The notes beneath the pieces are model-generated. The model was not told where the DNA came from, did no database searches, and was given only the letters and a program-made list of their open reading frames with translations. Position numbers and translations under genes: made by a program. Shown here piece by piece: positions 26,586 to 35,763 of a DNA stretch of 64,000 bases. The stretch is from Bacteroidota bacterium. GTDB lineage: Bacteria; Bacteroidota; Bacteroidia; Chitinophagales; LD1. The stretch covers positions 52,894 to 116,893 of the forward strand of contig JADJZU010000046.1 in assembly GCA_016715625.1 (NCBI GenBank). The letters run 5' to 3'. Position 1 is the first letter of the stretch. Each line of letters opens with the position of its first letter.

Positions 26586-28016
26586 TTAATCTACCAAGGT
26601 TACCTTTACCATATTGGCCTTGCCCCGGTTAGCGAGTGGCATGCTGCCAATGTTTACCGCTAAATCGCCCGATTTAAGCACCGAGTTGTCTTTTAAAATT
26701 CTGATAACATCGCGGATGGAAGTATCGGTGCCTACAAATTTGTCGTAAAAAAATGCGCGCACGCCCCAGCACATACTCAGGGTATTGAGCAAGTCCTTGT
26801 TTTCGGTAAAAATGTAGATATCTGCCTTGGGCCGGTAACTGGAAAGCATAAATGCGGTATATCCGGAAAACGTCATTCCAATAATTGCTCGCGCAGATAG
26901 CTCCGAACTCATCCGCGCTGCATTGTAGCAGATGGCATCACTGATAAATGAATCGGAGGTAGGGTGCGCTTTCAGCTCCTTATTATAAATCAGATTCGTA
27001 TGCTCAATGTTGCTCAATATTTTTTCCATTACCTGAATCACCTTCACCGGATACTTACCGGTAGATGTTTCACCGCTTAACATCACGGCATCGGTGCCAT
27101 CCAACACCGCATTGGCCACATCGGTAATTTCTGCACGGGTGGGGTTGGCGTTTTCTATCATACTATCCATCATCTGTGTAGCCACCACCACCGGCTTAGC
27201 ATATTTTATACAACGCCTGATAATATCTTTTTGAATCAGCGGCATGCGTTCCTGCGGCACTTCCACTGCCAGATCGCCCCGCGCTATCATAATACCATCA
27301 GCCACTTTTATGATTTCGTCAATTTCCAGCAGTGCCTCTGGCTTCTCAATTTTAGCCATCACTTTCATGTAAGAATTTTTCTTGCCGATGATACTCTTCA
27401 GGCTGATGACATCTTTGGGCGAACGAACGAACGAAAGTGCAATCCAATTGGCTCCGTTGACTACTGCAAATTTTAAATCGCGTTTATCTTTTTCGGTAAG
27501 AGCCGGTACCGAAGTTTTTGTATCGGGCAGATTCACTCCTTTATTATTGCTGATTTTGCCACCGGATACTACGAGCGCTCTGATTTTATCCTTTCGGTTA
27601 GTCTCCAGCACTTTCAATTCAATCTTTCCATCATCAATCAGTATAGCATCCCCAATCTCCACTTCTTTTGGTAAATGAGGATAGCTGATGAACAGTTTCT
27701 TGAACGTGCTCACACATTCTTTATTGGTAATTTCCACTTCGCGGCCCGCTTCGAGTACTTCCATATTATCGCGCACAAGACCCAACCTTATCTTGGGACC
27801 CTGCAAATCGCAAAGTATAGCCACGTTCAGATTGTGTTCTTCGTTAATCTGCCGCACTTTTTTGAACCCCTCCAAATGAAATTCATGATTGCCATGGCTC
27901 ATGTTGAAACGAAAGACATCCAGTCCATTGCGCACCATCTCTGTCATCACGGCAATATCGCTGCAGGCCGGTCCATAGGTGGCGATAATCTTGGTTTTAT
28001 TCACTCTTACTTTCAT
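26586..28016 (-). CDS. pyk: Pyruvate kinase
   Basis: 476 residues, full length. It has KIIATYGPACS at the N-terminus, the substrate loop VFRFNMSHGNHEFH, ILCDLQGPKIR, the phosphate/metal region KIEKPEALLEID and the pyruvate kinase signature MIARGDLAVEVP. The C-terminal allosteric domain (about 350-476) is present but short. It makes pyruvate and ATP from phosphoenolpyruvate and ADP in glycolysis. The start overlaps the stop of the preceding small gene by four bases, so the two are translationally coupled. Confidence 0.95.
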   Translation of the reverse strand: MKVRVNKTKIIATYGPACSDIAVMTEMVRNGLDVFRFNMSHGNHEFHLEGFKKVRQINEEHNLNVAILCDLQGPKIRLGLVRDNMEVLEAGREVEITNKECVSTFKKLFISYPHLPKEVEIGDAILIDDGKIELKVLETNRKDKIRALVVSGGKISNNKGVNLPDTKTSVPALTEKDKRDLKFAVVNGANWIALSFVRSPKDVISLKSIIGKKNSYMKVMAKIEKPEALLEIDEIIKVADGIMIARGDLAVEVPQERMPLIQKDIIRRCIKYAKPVVVATQMMDSMIENANPTRAEITDVANAVLDGTDAVMLSGETSTGKYPVKVIQVMEKILSNIEHTNLIYNKELKAHPTSDSFISDAICYNAARMSSELSARAIIGMTFSGYTAFMLSSYRPKADIYIFTENKDLLNTLSMCWGVRAFFYDKFVGTDTSIRDVIRILKDNSVLKSGDLAVNIGSMPLANRGKANMVKVTLVD

Positions 28017-28483
28017 GATATCATCCGTTTAGGTTTGGCTAATCTTTGTACCGATTTTTCTTCCTGATAAATCAATCGTTCCTTGCTGTTGTTTTTCTTT
28101 AACAGGAGCGGCCGGCAAAGCAATACATCGGGCAGGATTTTTACCTGGTCGCACCAGGCAGCAATTTCCGCATCTTCAGCTGCCCCTTTTACCGATAGTA
28201 TATAATCAAACTCGCTGGCCTCGTCTACCAGATACTCTCCGTAATTCTTATTGGAAAAAACAAAAAAACAGCTCTGCAGGTTTTCATCTTCTCCTTTAAG
28301 CACGCTAAATACATGTTTGCGGGTCCGGTCTTTAGATTCAAAACAATGGTCTTTGAGTTTGGCAAAATCGCAACCAAAAATCTGATTGAGGTAAAAACAA
28401 AGGCGATATTCTTTTAACGTAGTGGCAATACCCACCAGTTTAAAATCAAAGCTAATTTCGTTGCCTATTTTTTTCTCTTTCAC
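28013..28483 (-). CDS. IPExxxVDY family protein, partner of pyk
   Basis: 156 residues, cytoplasmic. The motif LVDEASEFDYIL (about 83-94) is a divergent form of the IPExxxVDY signature. LVGIATTLKEYRLCFYLNQIF near the start is the other conserved block. Genes of this family are found just upstream of pyk in many Bacteroidota, and here the stop codon overlaps the pyk start by four bases. The biochemical role is unknown; the tight coupling suggests a link to pyruvate kinase. Confidence 0.65.
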   Translation of the reverse strand: MKEKKIGNEISFDFKLVGIATTLKEYRLCFYLNQIFGCDFAKLKDHCFESKDRTRKHVFSVLKGEDENLQSCFFVFSNKNYGEYLVDEASEFDYILSVKGAAEDAEIAAWCDQVKILPDVLLCRPLLLKKNNSKERLIYQEEKSVQRLAKPKRMIS

Positions 28484-28577
28484 GGCTTGCTAGTTGTGGT
28501 GAAAATAAAAAATAGGACGGGCTCGCTTCCACACCCATGGAGTAGTTTTTGTTATTTTGGCATTAAATCAAGCGCAC

Positions 28578-29108
28578 ATGAATCTGAATAAACTGGAAAA
28601 GCAGACCCACGAAATTATTGACTATTGGATTTCGGAGTATAAATCTTATTCGTGGGAACAGATAGTAGCTAAGCCTAGTGAAGAGGAATGGAGCCTGGGT
28701 CAGGTGGGCATTCACCTGTGGATGAGCGCCAAAGGTTTTTTCTTTAAAAATGCAGAAAAGTGTTTGAATCAGGATGGAACCGAACGAGGTCGCTCCAAAA
28801 AGTTTGCCGCCCACTTCATTTTTTCACTCAAGATGTTGCCGCCTGTAAAGTATGATATGCCCAAGCAAGTGGCGGTGGTACCCAAACAGCCCGAATCGTT
28901 GGAAGCGCTCATCAGCAAGCTGGAAGACATCAAAAAACTAGCCAGCGACTATATTCAGCGCATTCCGCAAAGCGATCCATCACTGAAAACCCGCCATCCT
29001 TTTTTAGGCTGGCTGAACACTGCTGAATGGATTTCGCTGTGTAACATACATTTCCGGCACCACATGCGCCAAAAGCGCAGATTGGAACAGCGGCTAGGCA
29101 TTCGGTAG
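28578..29108 (+). CDS. DinB-like putative metal-dependent protein
   Basis: 177 residues from the ATG at 28578 (a TTG seven codons upstream is also in frame). Helical, with LEKQTHEIIDYWISEY at the start, WSLGQVGIHLWMS in the middle and a C-terminal NIHFRHHMRQKRRLE. This is the DinB/YfiT four-helix-bundle pattern, in which three histidines bind a divalent metal; candidates are His in VGIHLW and the pair in HFRHH. Such proteins include thiol-dependent transferases, but most have no known reaction. Diverges from the pyk group. Confidence 0.7.
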   Translation: MNLNKLEKQTHEIIDYWISEYKSYSWEQIVAKPSEEEWSLGQVGIHLWMSAKGFFFKNAEKCLNQDGTERGRSKKFAAHFIFSLKMLPPVKYDMPKQVAVVPKQPESLEALISKLEDIKKLASDYIQRIPQSDPSLKTRHPFLGWLNTAEWISLCNIHFRHHMRQKRRLEQRLGIR

Positions 29109-29142
29109 CACTCCCCCGCAGCATTACTATTTCTCAATTCCT

Positions 29143-29157
29143 CCGCTACTTTAGCGG
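29143..29157 (+). terminator. Weak hairpin between the DinB-like and tolC-like genes
   Basis: Six-bp stem CCGCTA/TAGCGG with a 3-nt loop, followed by an AT-rich stretch with five T. It could end the DinB-like transcript, but it is short and lies only 24 bp before the next start. Confidence 0.3.
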
Positions 29158-29180
29158 CTCTAAATTTTTAAGCGAATCTC

Positions 29181-30539
29181 ATGCGCATTTTATTCGTGGC
29201 GTTCTTGATTGTGATTGCCCATTCCCTGGTTGCTCAATCGGATGTTCCAAAATGGAATCTTGAAAAATGTATGGCGTATGCGTTAGACAATAATATTGCC
29301 ATTCGTCAGGCAACGCTGAACCAGCAGCTAAACAAAAACAACTACACCCAGAGCTACCTCAATCTGCTCCCCTCTGTTAATGGTTTTATATCGAACGATT
29401 TGACCAATGGTCAACAGTTCAGTATCGCAGCGTTTCGGGTGGTAAATCAAACGACCACCACCTTTGCTACTTCGCTCAATGGCGACCTCACTCTGTTTTC
29501 AGGATTGCAACAAGTGCACAACATTCTTAAAAGTAAGTCGGACTGGAATGCCGCTAAGTTTGATTTGGAAGAGGCCAAAAATACGGTGGCGCTGAATATT
29601 ACCACTGCATTTCTGCAAATCATGCTTAATAAAGAAATTTTGAAAGTGGCCGAAAATCAAAAAGCAATTTCGGTAGTGCAGCGCGAAAACATTGAAAAGC
29701 GAGTAAAAAACGGCATGTTACCCGAAGCTAATTTGCTGGATGTGGATGCGCAACTGGCCCGTGACGAAGCCAACATTGTGTCGGCTCGAAACAGTGTAGA
29801 ACTGGCAATACTTACACTGCGCTTAATTTTGCAATTGCAACCCGAAGAAAAATTTGATGTAGAAATTCCGGTCATCTCCGGAGATATAGCCGCAGGCCTA
29901 TCCGAAAACACCACGCTGAGTACCTACAACACTGCGGTGCTTCAACAGCCATCTATTAAAGCTGCCATGGCTCGTTTAAAAAGTGCCGAGCTTCAAAAGA
30001 AAATGGCCTGGGGCGCGCTGAGCCCAAGCATTTCCCTGAGCTACAGCTTATACGACTACTACACCAACCAACAAAAACAACTGGACACGGCATCGGGCGA
30101 ATATGTCACAACCCCCATTCGTAAACAGTTCACTGACCAGTTTAGAAAAGGTTTTGCGGTTAACATGAGTATTCCCATTTTTCATCGCTGGCAGCGTGTA
30201 ACCAATATCCAGAATGCAAAAATCAACGTGCAGAATCAGGTGCTGCAAGTGGAGCAAAGCAAAAACAACTTATTGCAAACGATTGCACAAGCGGATGCAA
30301 ATGCCCGTGCTGCTTCCGAATCCTATTTCAGCAGCCGAAAGAGTTACGAATCGGCCAAGCGCGCCTATGAGGCACAGGAAAAACGCTACAATGCCGGAGT
30401 CAGTGGCAATCTGGAATACCAAACGGCCAAAAACAATTTGGCGACAGCCGAAAGCGAAATGCTCCGCAATAAATTCACCTTCATTTTCAGAAAAAAGGTA
30501 TTGGACTTTTACAACGGTCAAGCCATTACGCTGAACTAA
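29181..30539 (+). CDS. TolC-family outer-membrane efflux protein
   Basis: 452 residues with a signal peptide ending at about 19 (HSLVAQ). The typical opening WNLEKCMAYALDNNIAIRQA is followed by two OEP repeats with long coiled-coil helices (AKFDLEEAKNTVALNITTAFLQ; SYESAKRAYEAQEKRYNAGV) and beta strands, as in TolC, which forms a trimeric tunnel across outer membrane and periplasm. It is first of three rightward genes with gaps of 36 and 10 bp and works with the adaptor encoded next. A TACTTTAG at 29147-29154 is a near match to a -7 element. Confidence 0.92.
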   Translation: MRILFVAFLIVIAHSLVAQSDVPKWNLEKCMAYALDNNIAIRQATLNQQLNKNNYTQSYLNLLPSVNGFISNDLTNGQQFSIAAFRVVNQTTTTFATSLNGDLTLFSGLQQVHNILKSKSDWNAAKFDLEEAKNTVALNITTAFLQIMLNKEILKVAENQKAISVVQRENIEKRVKNGMLPEANLLDVDAQLARDEANIVSARNSVELAILTLRLILQLQPEEKFDVEIPVISGDIAAGLSENTTLSTYNTAVLQQPSIKAAMARLKSAELQKKMAWGALSPSISLSYSLYDYYTNQQKQLDTASGEYVTTPIRKQFTDQFRKGFAVNMSIPIFHRWQRVTNIQNAKINVQNQVLQVEQSKNNLLQTIAQADANARAASESYFSSRKSYESAKRAYEAQEKRYNAGVSGNLEYQTAKNNLATAESEMLRNKFTFIFRKKVLDFYNGQAITLN

Positions 30540-30575
30540 TTCAGAAACAATAAAAACGACTTTAATCGGTGTGCT

Positions 30576-31946
30576 ATGAAAAACAATAAACTCATCACCA
30601 TTCTTGGTGTATTGGTAGCCATACTGCTCGTAGTAGCGGTAGTGGGTAAAAAGAAAGGCTGGATTGGCAAAGGAGACATTCAGGAAGTTGCCATTGAAAA
30701 AGCAGCTAAACGCTCACTGATAGAAACCGTTACAGCCAGTGGCAAAATTAATCCGCAAACAGAAGTAAAACTGAGTAGTGAAGTATCGGGCGAAGTCATT
30801 GAACTCAACGTGGTGGAAGGCGACTCGGTGCGCAAAGGGCAATTGCTCTGCGTGGTCAACCCCAACATATATGAGGCGGTGGTTACCCAGGCCACAGCGG
30901 GTCTCAATCAGGTGAAGGCCAGCCTGGCCAGCGCGCGGGCCAGCTCCATTCAGGCGAAAGCCGCTTTCGAGAATGCCAAGCGCAATTACGAACGCAACAA
31001 AAAACTATTTGACGACAAGGTCATTTCCGAAATGGAGTATGAGGCCAGCAAATTGCAATATGAACAAGCAGAGGCCAATCAGGCTACTGCGCTGGAACAA
31101 GTGAATGCAGCCGCGTTTAGCGTTAACAGTGCCGAGGCTCAATTAAAACAAGCCAATGACAACTTGCTGAAAACGAAAATTTATGCCCCGATGAGTGGCA
31201 TTGTTTCGCTCGTGAATGTAAAGCTGGGAAAGCGGGTAGTTGGCACTGCGCAAATGGCCGGAACCGAAATCATCCGCATCGCTGACCTAGACAATATGCA
31301 GGCCGAAGTAGATGTAAACGAAAACGATGTGTTACGCATTTCGGTGGGCGACACAGCAGAAATAGAAGTGGATGCCTATATCAAGAAAAAATTTATTGGA
31401 GTAGTTACTCAGATTTCTTATTCTGCTACGAACACCATCAATCAGGTGATAAGCACTTCGCAGGCCACCAACTTTACAGTGAAAATGAAACTGCTGAAAG
31501 ATTCCTACATCGATTTGATAAAACCCGAACTGGGCAAGAAATTCCCATTCAGGCCAGGAATGAGCGCTACCGTAGATATAAAAACAGAGGGTCGCGAAAA
31601 TGTTATTACAGTGCCTATTCAATCAGTCACCACGCGCGATGAGCAGGACCTGAAAGCGGACGATGCTGACTATGCCAAATCCGAAAAGGGGAAGAAAGCT
31701 GCGCAGGGCGACAAGAAGGATGTAAAAGAAATAGTGTTTGTAGTAGACAAAGGGAAAGTAGTGGCCAAGGCGGTGAAAACCGGCATTCAAAATTCCAGTT
31801 ACATTGAAATTGAATCGGGCATTGCAGAAAATGATGAAGTGGTGAAAGCGCCTTTCAAACTCATTTCCAAAACATTGACCGATGGCGATTTAGTAAAGGT
31901 AGTGGAAGAGAAAGATTTGTTTAAAGACGTGCAGGAAGAAAAATAA
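30576..31946 (+). CDS. Efflux periplasmic adaptor (HlyD/MacA/RND membrane-fusion type)
   Basis: 456 residues. One N-terminal membrane helix (about 7-24) anchors the protein in the inner membrane. The order is then lipoyl half (GKINPQTEVKLSSEVSGEVIELNV), long alpha-hairpin with heptads (about 100-190, ARASSIQAKAAFENAKRNYERN), second lipoyl half (KIYAPMSGIVSLVNVKLG), beta-barrel and membrane-proximal domain. A Lys/Glu-rich insert lies at about 365-390. It bridges an inner-membrane pump and the TolC-like protein. No pump gene (ABC or RND) follows; the next gene encodes a secreted protein. Confidence 0.9.
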   Translation: MKNNKLITILGVLVAILLVVAVVGKKKGWIGKGDIQEVAIEKAAKRSLIETVTASGKINPQTEVKLSSEVSGEVIELNVVEGDSVRKGQLLCVVNPNIYEAVVTQATAGLNQVKASLASARASSIQAKAAFENAKRNYERNKKLFDDKVISEMEYEASKLQYEQAEANQATALEQVNAAAFSVNSAEAQLKQANDNLLKTKIYAPMSGIVSLVNVKLGKRVVGTAQMAGTEIIRIADLDNMQAEVDVNENDVLRISVGDTAEIEVDAYIKKKFIGVVTQISYSATNTINQVISTSQATNFTVKMKLLKDSYIDLIKPELGKKFPFRPGMSATVDIKTEGRENVITVPIQSVTTRDEQDLKADDADYAKSEKGKKAAQGDKKDVKEIVFVVDKGKVVAKAVKTGIQNSSYIEIESGIAENDEVVKAPFKLISKTLTDGDLVKVVEEKDLFKDVQEEK

Positions 31947-31956
31947 ATCTGTTTAA

Positions 31957-33207
31957 ATGAAAAACCTGCTGGCCTGTTTTGTTCTCCTTGTTTCGCTGGG
32001 TGTTCAATCACAACCTATCCAAGTACTATGGCTGGGCAACAGCTACACCTATTACAACGACTTGCCGGGTATGTTTTACAATCTGGCCCTGAGCGCTGGC
32101 GACACCGTTGTATATGACAGCAACACTCCCGGGGGCACTACCTTGCAATACCATGCCACCAATGCCGCCAGTATACAAAAAATCTATGCACAAAAATGGG
32201 ACTATGTGATTGTCCAGGCACAAAGCCAGGAACCATCATTTCCACCCAATCAGGTAGCCACACAAACTCTGCCTTATGCGCGGTTGCTCGACAGTTTAAT
32301 TACCGACAACGATTCCTGCACCGAAACTATTTTTTACATGACCTGGGGAAGGAAATATGGCGACCAAAGCAACTGCGCAAATTATGCTCCGCTATGCACT
32401 TTCGATGGCATGCAGGCCCGCCTTCGCGATAGCTATGTGCAAATGGCCAACGACAATCATGCGCTCACGGCACCCGTGGGTATGGCCTGGCAGCAAAGTT
32501 GGCACACCGATTCGCTCATTAATCTGTGGGATGCAGATAACTCTCACCCCAATGCGGCCGGTAGTTATCTGGCTGCCTGTGTGTTTTACGGCACCATTTT
32601 TCGCAAATCTCCGGTGGGTATTGTTTACAGTCCGCTGCCGTCACAGGCTACGAATGCTCATTTGCAAAACATAGCCTATCACACTGTTTTTGATTCGCTT
32701 GAAAACTGGAACATTGGCGCGTTTCTTCCAGAAGCCGGATTTGATTTCAGCGGAGACGAAGCCACCAAAACATTTTATTTCAATAACCTATCACAGAATT
32801 TTGACAGCTATAAGTGGAACTTCGGTGATGGTAACAGCAGTAACACCTCCGGAGTGCACACGTATGCCAATGCAGGCACCTACACTGTTTCCTTAACAGT
32901 GTTTGACCTCTGCGGAAATTCGGATAGTATCAGCCAAACTTTTACCATTCAGACCAGCAGCGGATTAAACGATAAACCACAGTCTCAATTTTCGGTAAGC
33001 CCAAATCCTGCTACAAATCTCCTCTACGTGACCTCTGAAACGAATTATAACTGGGATGTAGAGATTTTGAATGCGCTCGGGCAACCGGTGATGCACCACC
33101 GCATTTCGGAACACAGCACCGCAGTAGATATTTCCTCGCTTTCGTCCGGGGTGTATTGGATAAAGGGGAGGAATAGCGTCAAAAAAATTATGGTAATAAA
33201 TCAATAG
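31957..33207 (+). CDS. Secreted SGNH-hydrolase-like protein with PKD and T9SS domains
   Basis: 416 residues. Signal peptide (1-18), then an SGNH/GDSL-like domain: GNSYTYYNDLP carries the block I position, but as GNS rather than GDS, and WDADNSHPNAAGSYLAAC carries block V with Asp and His. A PKD domain follows at about 265-330 (YKWNFGDGNSSNT...YANAGTYTVSLTV) and a type A T9SS sorting domain at about 345-416 (FSVSPNPATNLLYV...SSGVYWIKGRNSVKKIMV). Likely a surface esterase on polysaccharide or other substrate. It starts ten bases after the adaptor gene, so it shares the efflux transcript, an unusual association. Confidence 0.8.
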   Translation: MKNLLACFVLLVSLGVQSQPIQVLWLGNSYTYYNDLPGMFYNLALSAGDTVVYDSNTPGGTTLQYHATNAASIQKIYAQKWDYVIVQAQSQEPSFPPNQVATQTLPYARLLDSLITDNDSCTETIFYMTWGRKYGDQSNCANYAPLCTFDGMQARLRDSYVQMANDNHALTAPVGMAWQQSWHTDSLINLWDADNSHPNAAGSYLAACVFYGTIFRKSPVGIVYSPLPSQATNAHLQNIAYHTVFDSLENWNIGAFLPEAGFDFSGDEATKTFYFNNLSQNFDSYKWNFGDGNSSNTSGVHTYANAGTYTVSLTVFDLCGNSDSISQTFTIQTSSGLNDKPQSQFSVSPNPATNLLYVTSETNYNWDVEILNALGQPVMHHRISEHSTAVDISSLSSGVYWIKGRNSVKKIMVINQ

Positions 33208-33209
33208 AA

Positions 33210-33932
33210 CTAAGCGCTTCCTGCTTCTTCGCCCAGCACCTTCAACCCATTCATAGCAGCATTTTGCTCGGCCACTTTTTTGCTAAAGCCTTCGCCCCGC
33301 GATACTACTTGCCCGCCAATTTCCAGTTCTATCACAAAATACATTCTGCGATTGCGTTGTTTCTGCTCCACTACTTTAAATTCTATGCTCTTGCCCTTGC
33401 GCTGTATGTAATGAAAAATCTGGCTCTTGTAATCCGTATTTGTTCCCTCCAGCATATCCACATCAATCAGATTTTGGAGCACTCTTTTTTGAATAAACTT
33501 TTTTGTTTTCTCAAATCCGGCATCCAGATACACAGCTCCGATTAGTGCTTCAAAGGTATTGCCGCCCAAATCTTTTGATACATCGGTCATGCTTCTTCTA
33601 TTCAACTGCAGTTTCTCCACCAAGCCAAGTTTGACACCCACTTCATTCAGGCTTTTGCGGTTCACAATCCGCGAGCGCAGCTCGGTCATAAAACCTTCTT
33701 CTTTGTAAGGATACTTCTTGTATAAATAGGCACACACCACGGCATCTAAAATGGCATCGCCCAGCAGCTCCAGCCGTTCGTTGTTTTCTTTGGGTTCATT
33801 GAACTTGGAGCGATGCTGAAAAACCTGTTTATAAATGGTGAGGTTAGAGGGAGAAATGCCGGTAATGCTCTTAATGTAAGCAGCCAGTTCCTTATCGCTC
33901 GAAAAAATCCGGTTGTAAAGTTTCTTAATCAA
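33210..33932 (-). CDS. rnc: Ribonuclease III
   Basis: 240 residues from a TTG start. The RNase III signature NERLELLGDAILDAVV lies at about residues 51-66 and the second acidic site in LGGNTFEALIGAVYLDAGF at about 122-140. A double-stranded RNA-binding domain closes the protein (YKSQIFHYIQRKGKSIEFKVVE ... VSRGEGFSKKVAEQNAAMNGL, split by the beta sheet). It cuts dsRNA during rRNA and mRNA processing as a dimer. Third in the order acpP-fabF-rnc, an arrangement known in many Bacteroidota. Confidence 0.95.
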   Translation of the reverse strand: MIKKLYNRIFSSDKELAAYIKSITGISPSNLTIYKQVFQHRSKFNEPKENNERLELLGDAILDAVVCAYLYKKYPYKEEGFMTELRSRIVNRKSLNEVGVKLGLVEKLQLNRRSMTDVSKDLGGNTFEALIGAVYLDAGFEKTKKFIQKRVLQNLIDVDMLEGTNTDYKSQIFHYIQRKGKSIEFKVVEQKQRNRRMYFVIELEIGGQVVSRGEGFSKKVAEQNAAMNGLKVLGEEAGSA

Positions 33933-33995
33933 GCAGCACTTATTTCAATATGCAAATTAGGCAGGAAGCAAAAAAGAACATAGCTTTTTATCCAC

Positions 33996-35249
33996 CTATC
34001 CATTATACCTTCTAAAAACAACCGAAGCATTGTGGCCGCCAAAACCAAACCCATTGCTCAAGGCTACATCCACTGTTCGTTTTTGTGCCACGTTCAGTGT
34101 TAAATTCAGTTGGGGGTCCACAGCCGGGTCCGGGGTAAAGTGATTGATGGTGGGCGGAATAATTCCATCGCGAATAGCTAAAATAGAGGCAATCGCTTCT
34201 ACAGCTCCGGCAGCTCCCAGTAAGTGCCCCGTCATGGATTTGGTAGCAGAAATATTGAGTGCATAGGCATGTTCGCCAAACACTTTTTTGATAGCCGACA
34301 ATTCGGCCACATCGCCCAGCGGGGTAGAAGTGCCGTGGGTATTGATGTAGTCTACATCACCGGGTTGCAGGTTTCCATCTTCCAAAGAGAGCCACATGGC
34401 TCGGGCGGCACCATTACCATCCGGATCAGGAGCGGTGAGGTGATGTGCATCGGCACTCAATCCTCCGCCCACTATCTCGCAATAGATATGTGCACCACGC
34501 GCTTTGGCATGTTCCAGTTCTTCCAACACAATGCTGGCACCGCCTTCCCCCATTACAAAACCATCGCGGTCGTTATCATATGGACGAGAGGCTGTAGCCG
34601 GGTCATCATTTCGTTCGCTCATGGCCCGCATGGCGTTAAATCCACCAATGCCCCCCGGACTCAGCGCAGCTTCGGAACCGCCTGTTACAATCACATTCGC
34701 TTTATTCAGCCTAATCAGGTTAAAAGCATCTATCAACGCAATGTTGCTGGTAGCACAGGCCGCTACGGTAGCATAATTGGGCCCGCGAAACTGATACTTC
34801 ATAGAGATAAGCCCGGCAGCTATATCAATAATCATTTTAGGTACATAAAATGGATTAAAGCGTGGTGTGCCATCACTTTTCGCATAAGATATAATCTCTT
34901 CATGAAACACATCTAAACCACCTACCCCCGAACCCCAGATGACACCCACGCGGTCTTTATCCAGTTTTTCATCCTGCAGGTGGGCATCTTTTACGGCCTC
35001 TTCGGCACTCACCATGGCATATTGCGTAAAGCGATCCATGCGCTTTACCTCTTTGCGATCTATAAACTGGGTGGGATCAAAATTTTTGAGTTCGCAGGCA
35101 AAGCGGGTTCTGAATTTGGTGGCATCAAAACGGGTGATGGGACCCGCCCCACTGACCCCTTGCAGCAAATGGGCCCAGTAATCCTGCACATTGTTGCCAA
35201 TAGGCGTTAAAGCACCCAAGCCAGTAACCACAACCCGTTTTAAGTTCAT
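33996..35249 (-). CDS. fabF: Beta-ketoacyl-ACP synthase II
   Basis: 417 residues, usual length. The Cys-His-His triad is visible: Cys in VAACATSNIA (about 163), His in NTHGTSTPLGD (about 304) and His in SMTGHLLGAAG (about 341). It condenses acyl-ACP with malonyl-ACP in fatty acid elongation. It lies 76 bp downstream of acpP, with a terminator-like hairpin in between (35270-35304), and 63 bp upstream of rnc. Confidence 0.95.
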   Translation of the reverse strand: MNLKRVVVTGLGALTPIGNNVQDYWAHLLQGVSGAGPITRFDATKFRTRFACELKNFDPTQFIDRKEVKRMDRFTQYAMVSAEEAVKDAHLQDEKLDKDRVGVIWGSGVGGLDVFHEEIISYAKSDGTPRFNPFYVPKMIIDIAAGLISMKYQFRGPNYATVAACATSNIALIDAFNLIRLNKANVIVTGGSEAALSPGGIGGFNAMRAMSERNDDPATASRPYDNDRDGFVMGEGGASIVLEELEHAKARGAHIYCEIVGGGLSADAHHLTAPDPDGNGAARAMWLSLEDGNLQPGDVDYINTHGTSTPLGDVAELSAIKKVFGEHAYALNISATKSMTGHLLGAAGAVEAIASILAIRDGIIPPTINHFTPDPAVDPQLNLTLNVAQKRTVDVALSNGFGFGGHNASVVFRRYNG

Positions 35250-35269
35250 GCGGTGAAAATAGGATTTGG

Positions 35270-35304
35270 CAAAAAAAAACGGCAGGTTTTTTAAGCCTGC
35301 CGTT
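35270..35304 (-). terminator. Intercistronic terminator/attenuator between acpP and fabF
   Basis: On the minus strand the 9-bp stem AACGGCAGG/CCTGCCGTT with a 9-nt loop is followed by a nine-T run: a full Rho-independent terminator. Only 20 bp separate it from the fabF ATG, too little for a separate promoter, so fabF and rnc are probably read by partial read-through. This would let ACP be made in excess over FabF. Confidence 0.75.
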
Positions 35305-35325
35305 ACTTTAGTTTTTAAGCACTTA

Positions 35326-35565
35326 TTATTTGCCTACCGTTTTTTCGAGATACTCCATAGCCTGTCCCACAGTGCCTATTGTTTCGGCCTGCTCGTCAGG
35401 AATGGAGATGTTGAATTCCTTTTCGAATTCCATAATCAACTCCACGGTGTCTAAAGAGTCGGCTCCAAGGTCGTTTGTAAAGCTAGCCTCCGGGGTTACC
35501 TGGCTTTCTTCCACGCCCAACTTGTCAACGATAATTTTTTTTACTCTCTCTGCGATGTTTGACAT
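35326..35565 (-). CDS. acpP: Acyl carrier protein
   Basis: 79 residues, acidic, four-helix ACP fold. The 4'-phosphopantetheine attachment serine is Ser37 in DLGADSLDTVELIM. It carries growing acyl chains in fatty acid synthesis and serves FabF, encoded next. A good promoter lies at 35590-35620, and a terminator-like hairpin follows the stop. Confidence 0.96.
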   Translation of the reverse strand: MSNIAERVKKIIVDKLGVEESQVTPEASFTNDLGADSLDTVELIMEFEKEFNISIPDEQAETIGTVGQAMEYLEKTVGK

Positions 35566-35589
35566 GAGTTTTGTTTTTTAATGTGGGGG

Positions 35590-35620
35590 CGAAAGTATAA
35601 ATACCCCACCAACCACCAAA
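35590..35620 (-). promoter_or_regulatory. Predicted promoter of acpP
   Basis: On the minus strand TTTG and TACTTTCG are separated by 19 bp, the arrangement of the Bacteroidota -33/-7 promoter with one change (C for T) in the -7 element. The -7 end lies about 25 bp before the acpP ATG. Confidence 0.55.
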
Positions 35621-35763
35621 AATTATTTAGACCCTCAAAGAGGGCCTCCAAAAGCCCATTTTTCTGCCACAAAAACCCTATAAAATCTATTTTTATCCAA
35701 TAACCATTCAATTTTTTTTACAAAACCTGCATACCAGCTGCAAATGAATTTCACTACCCTTAA

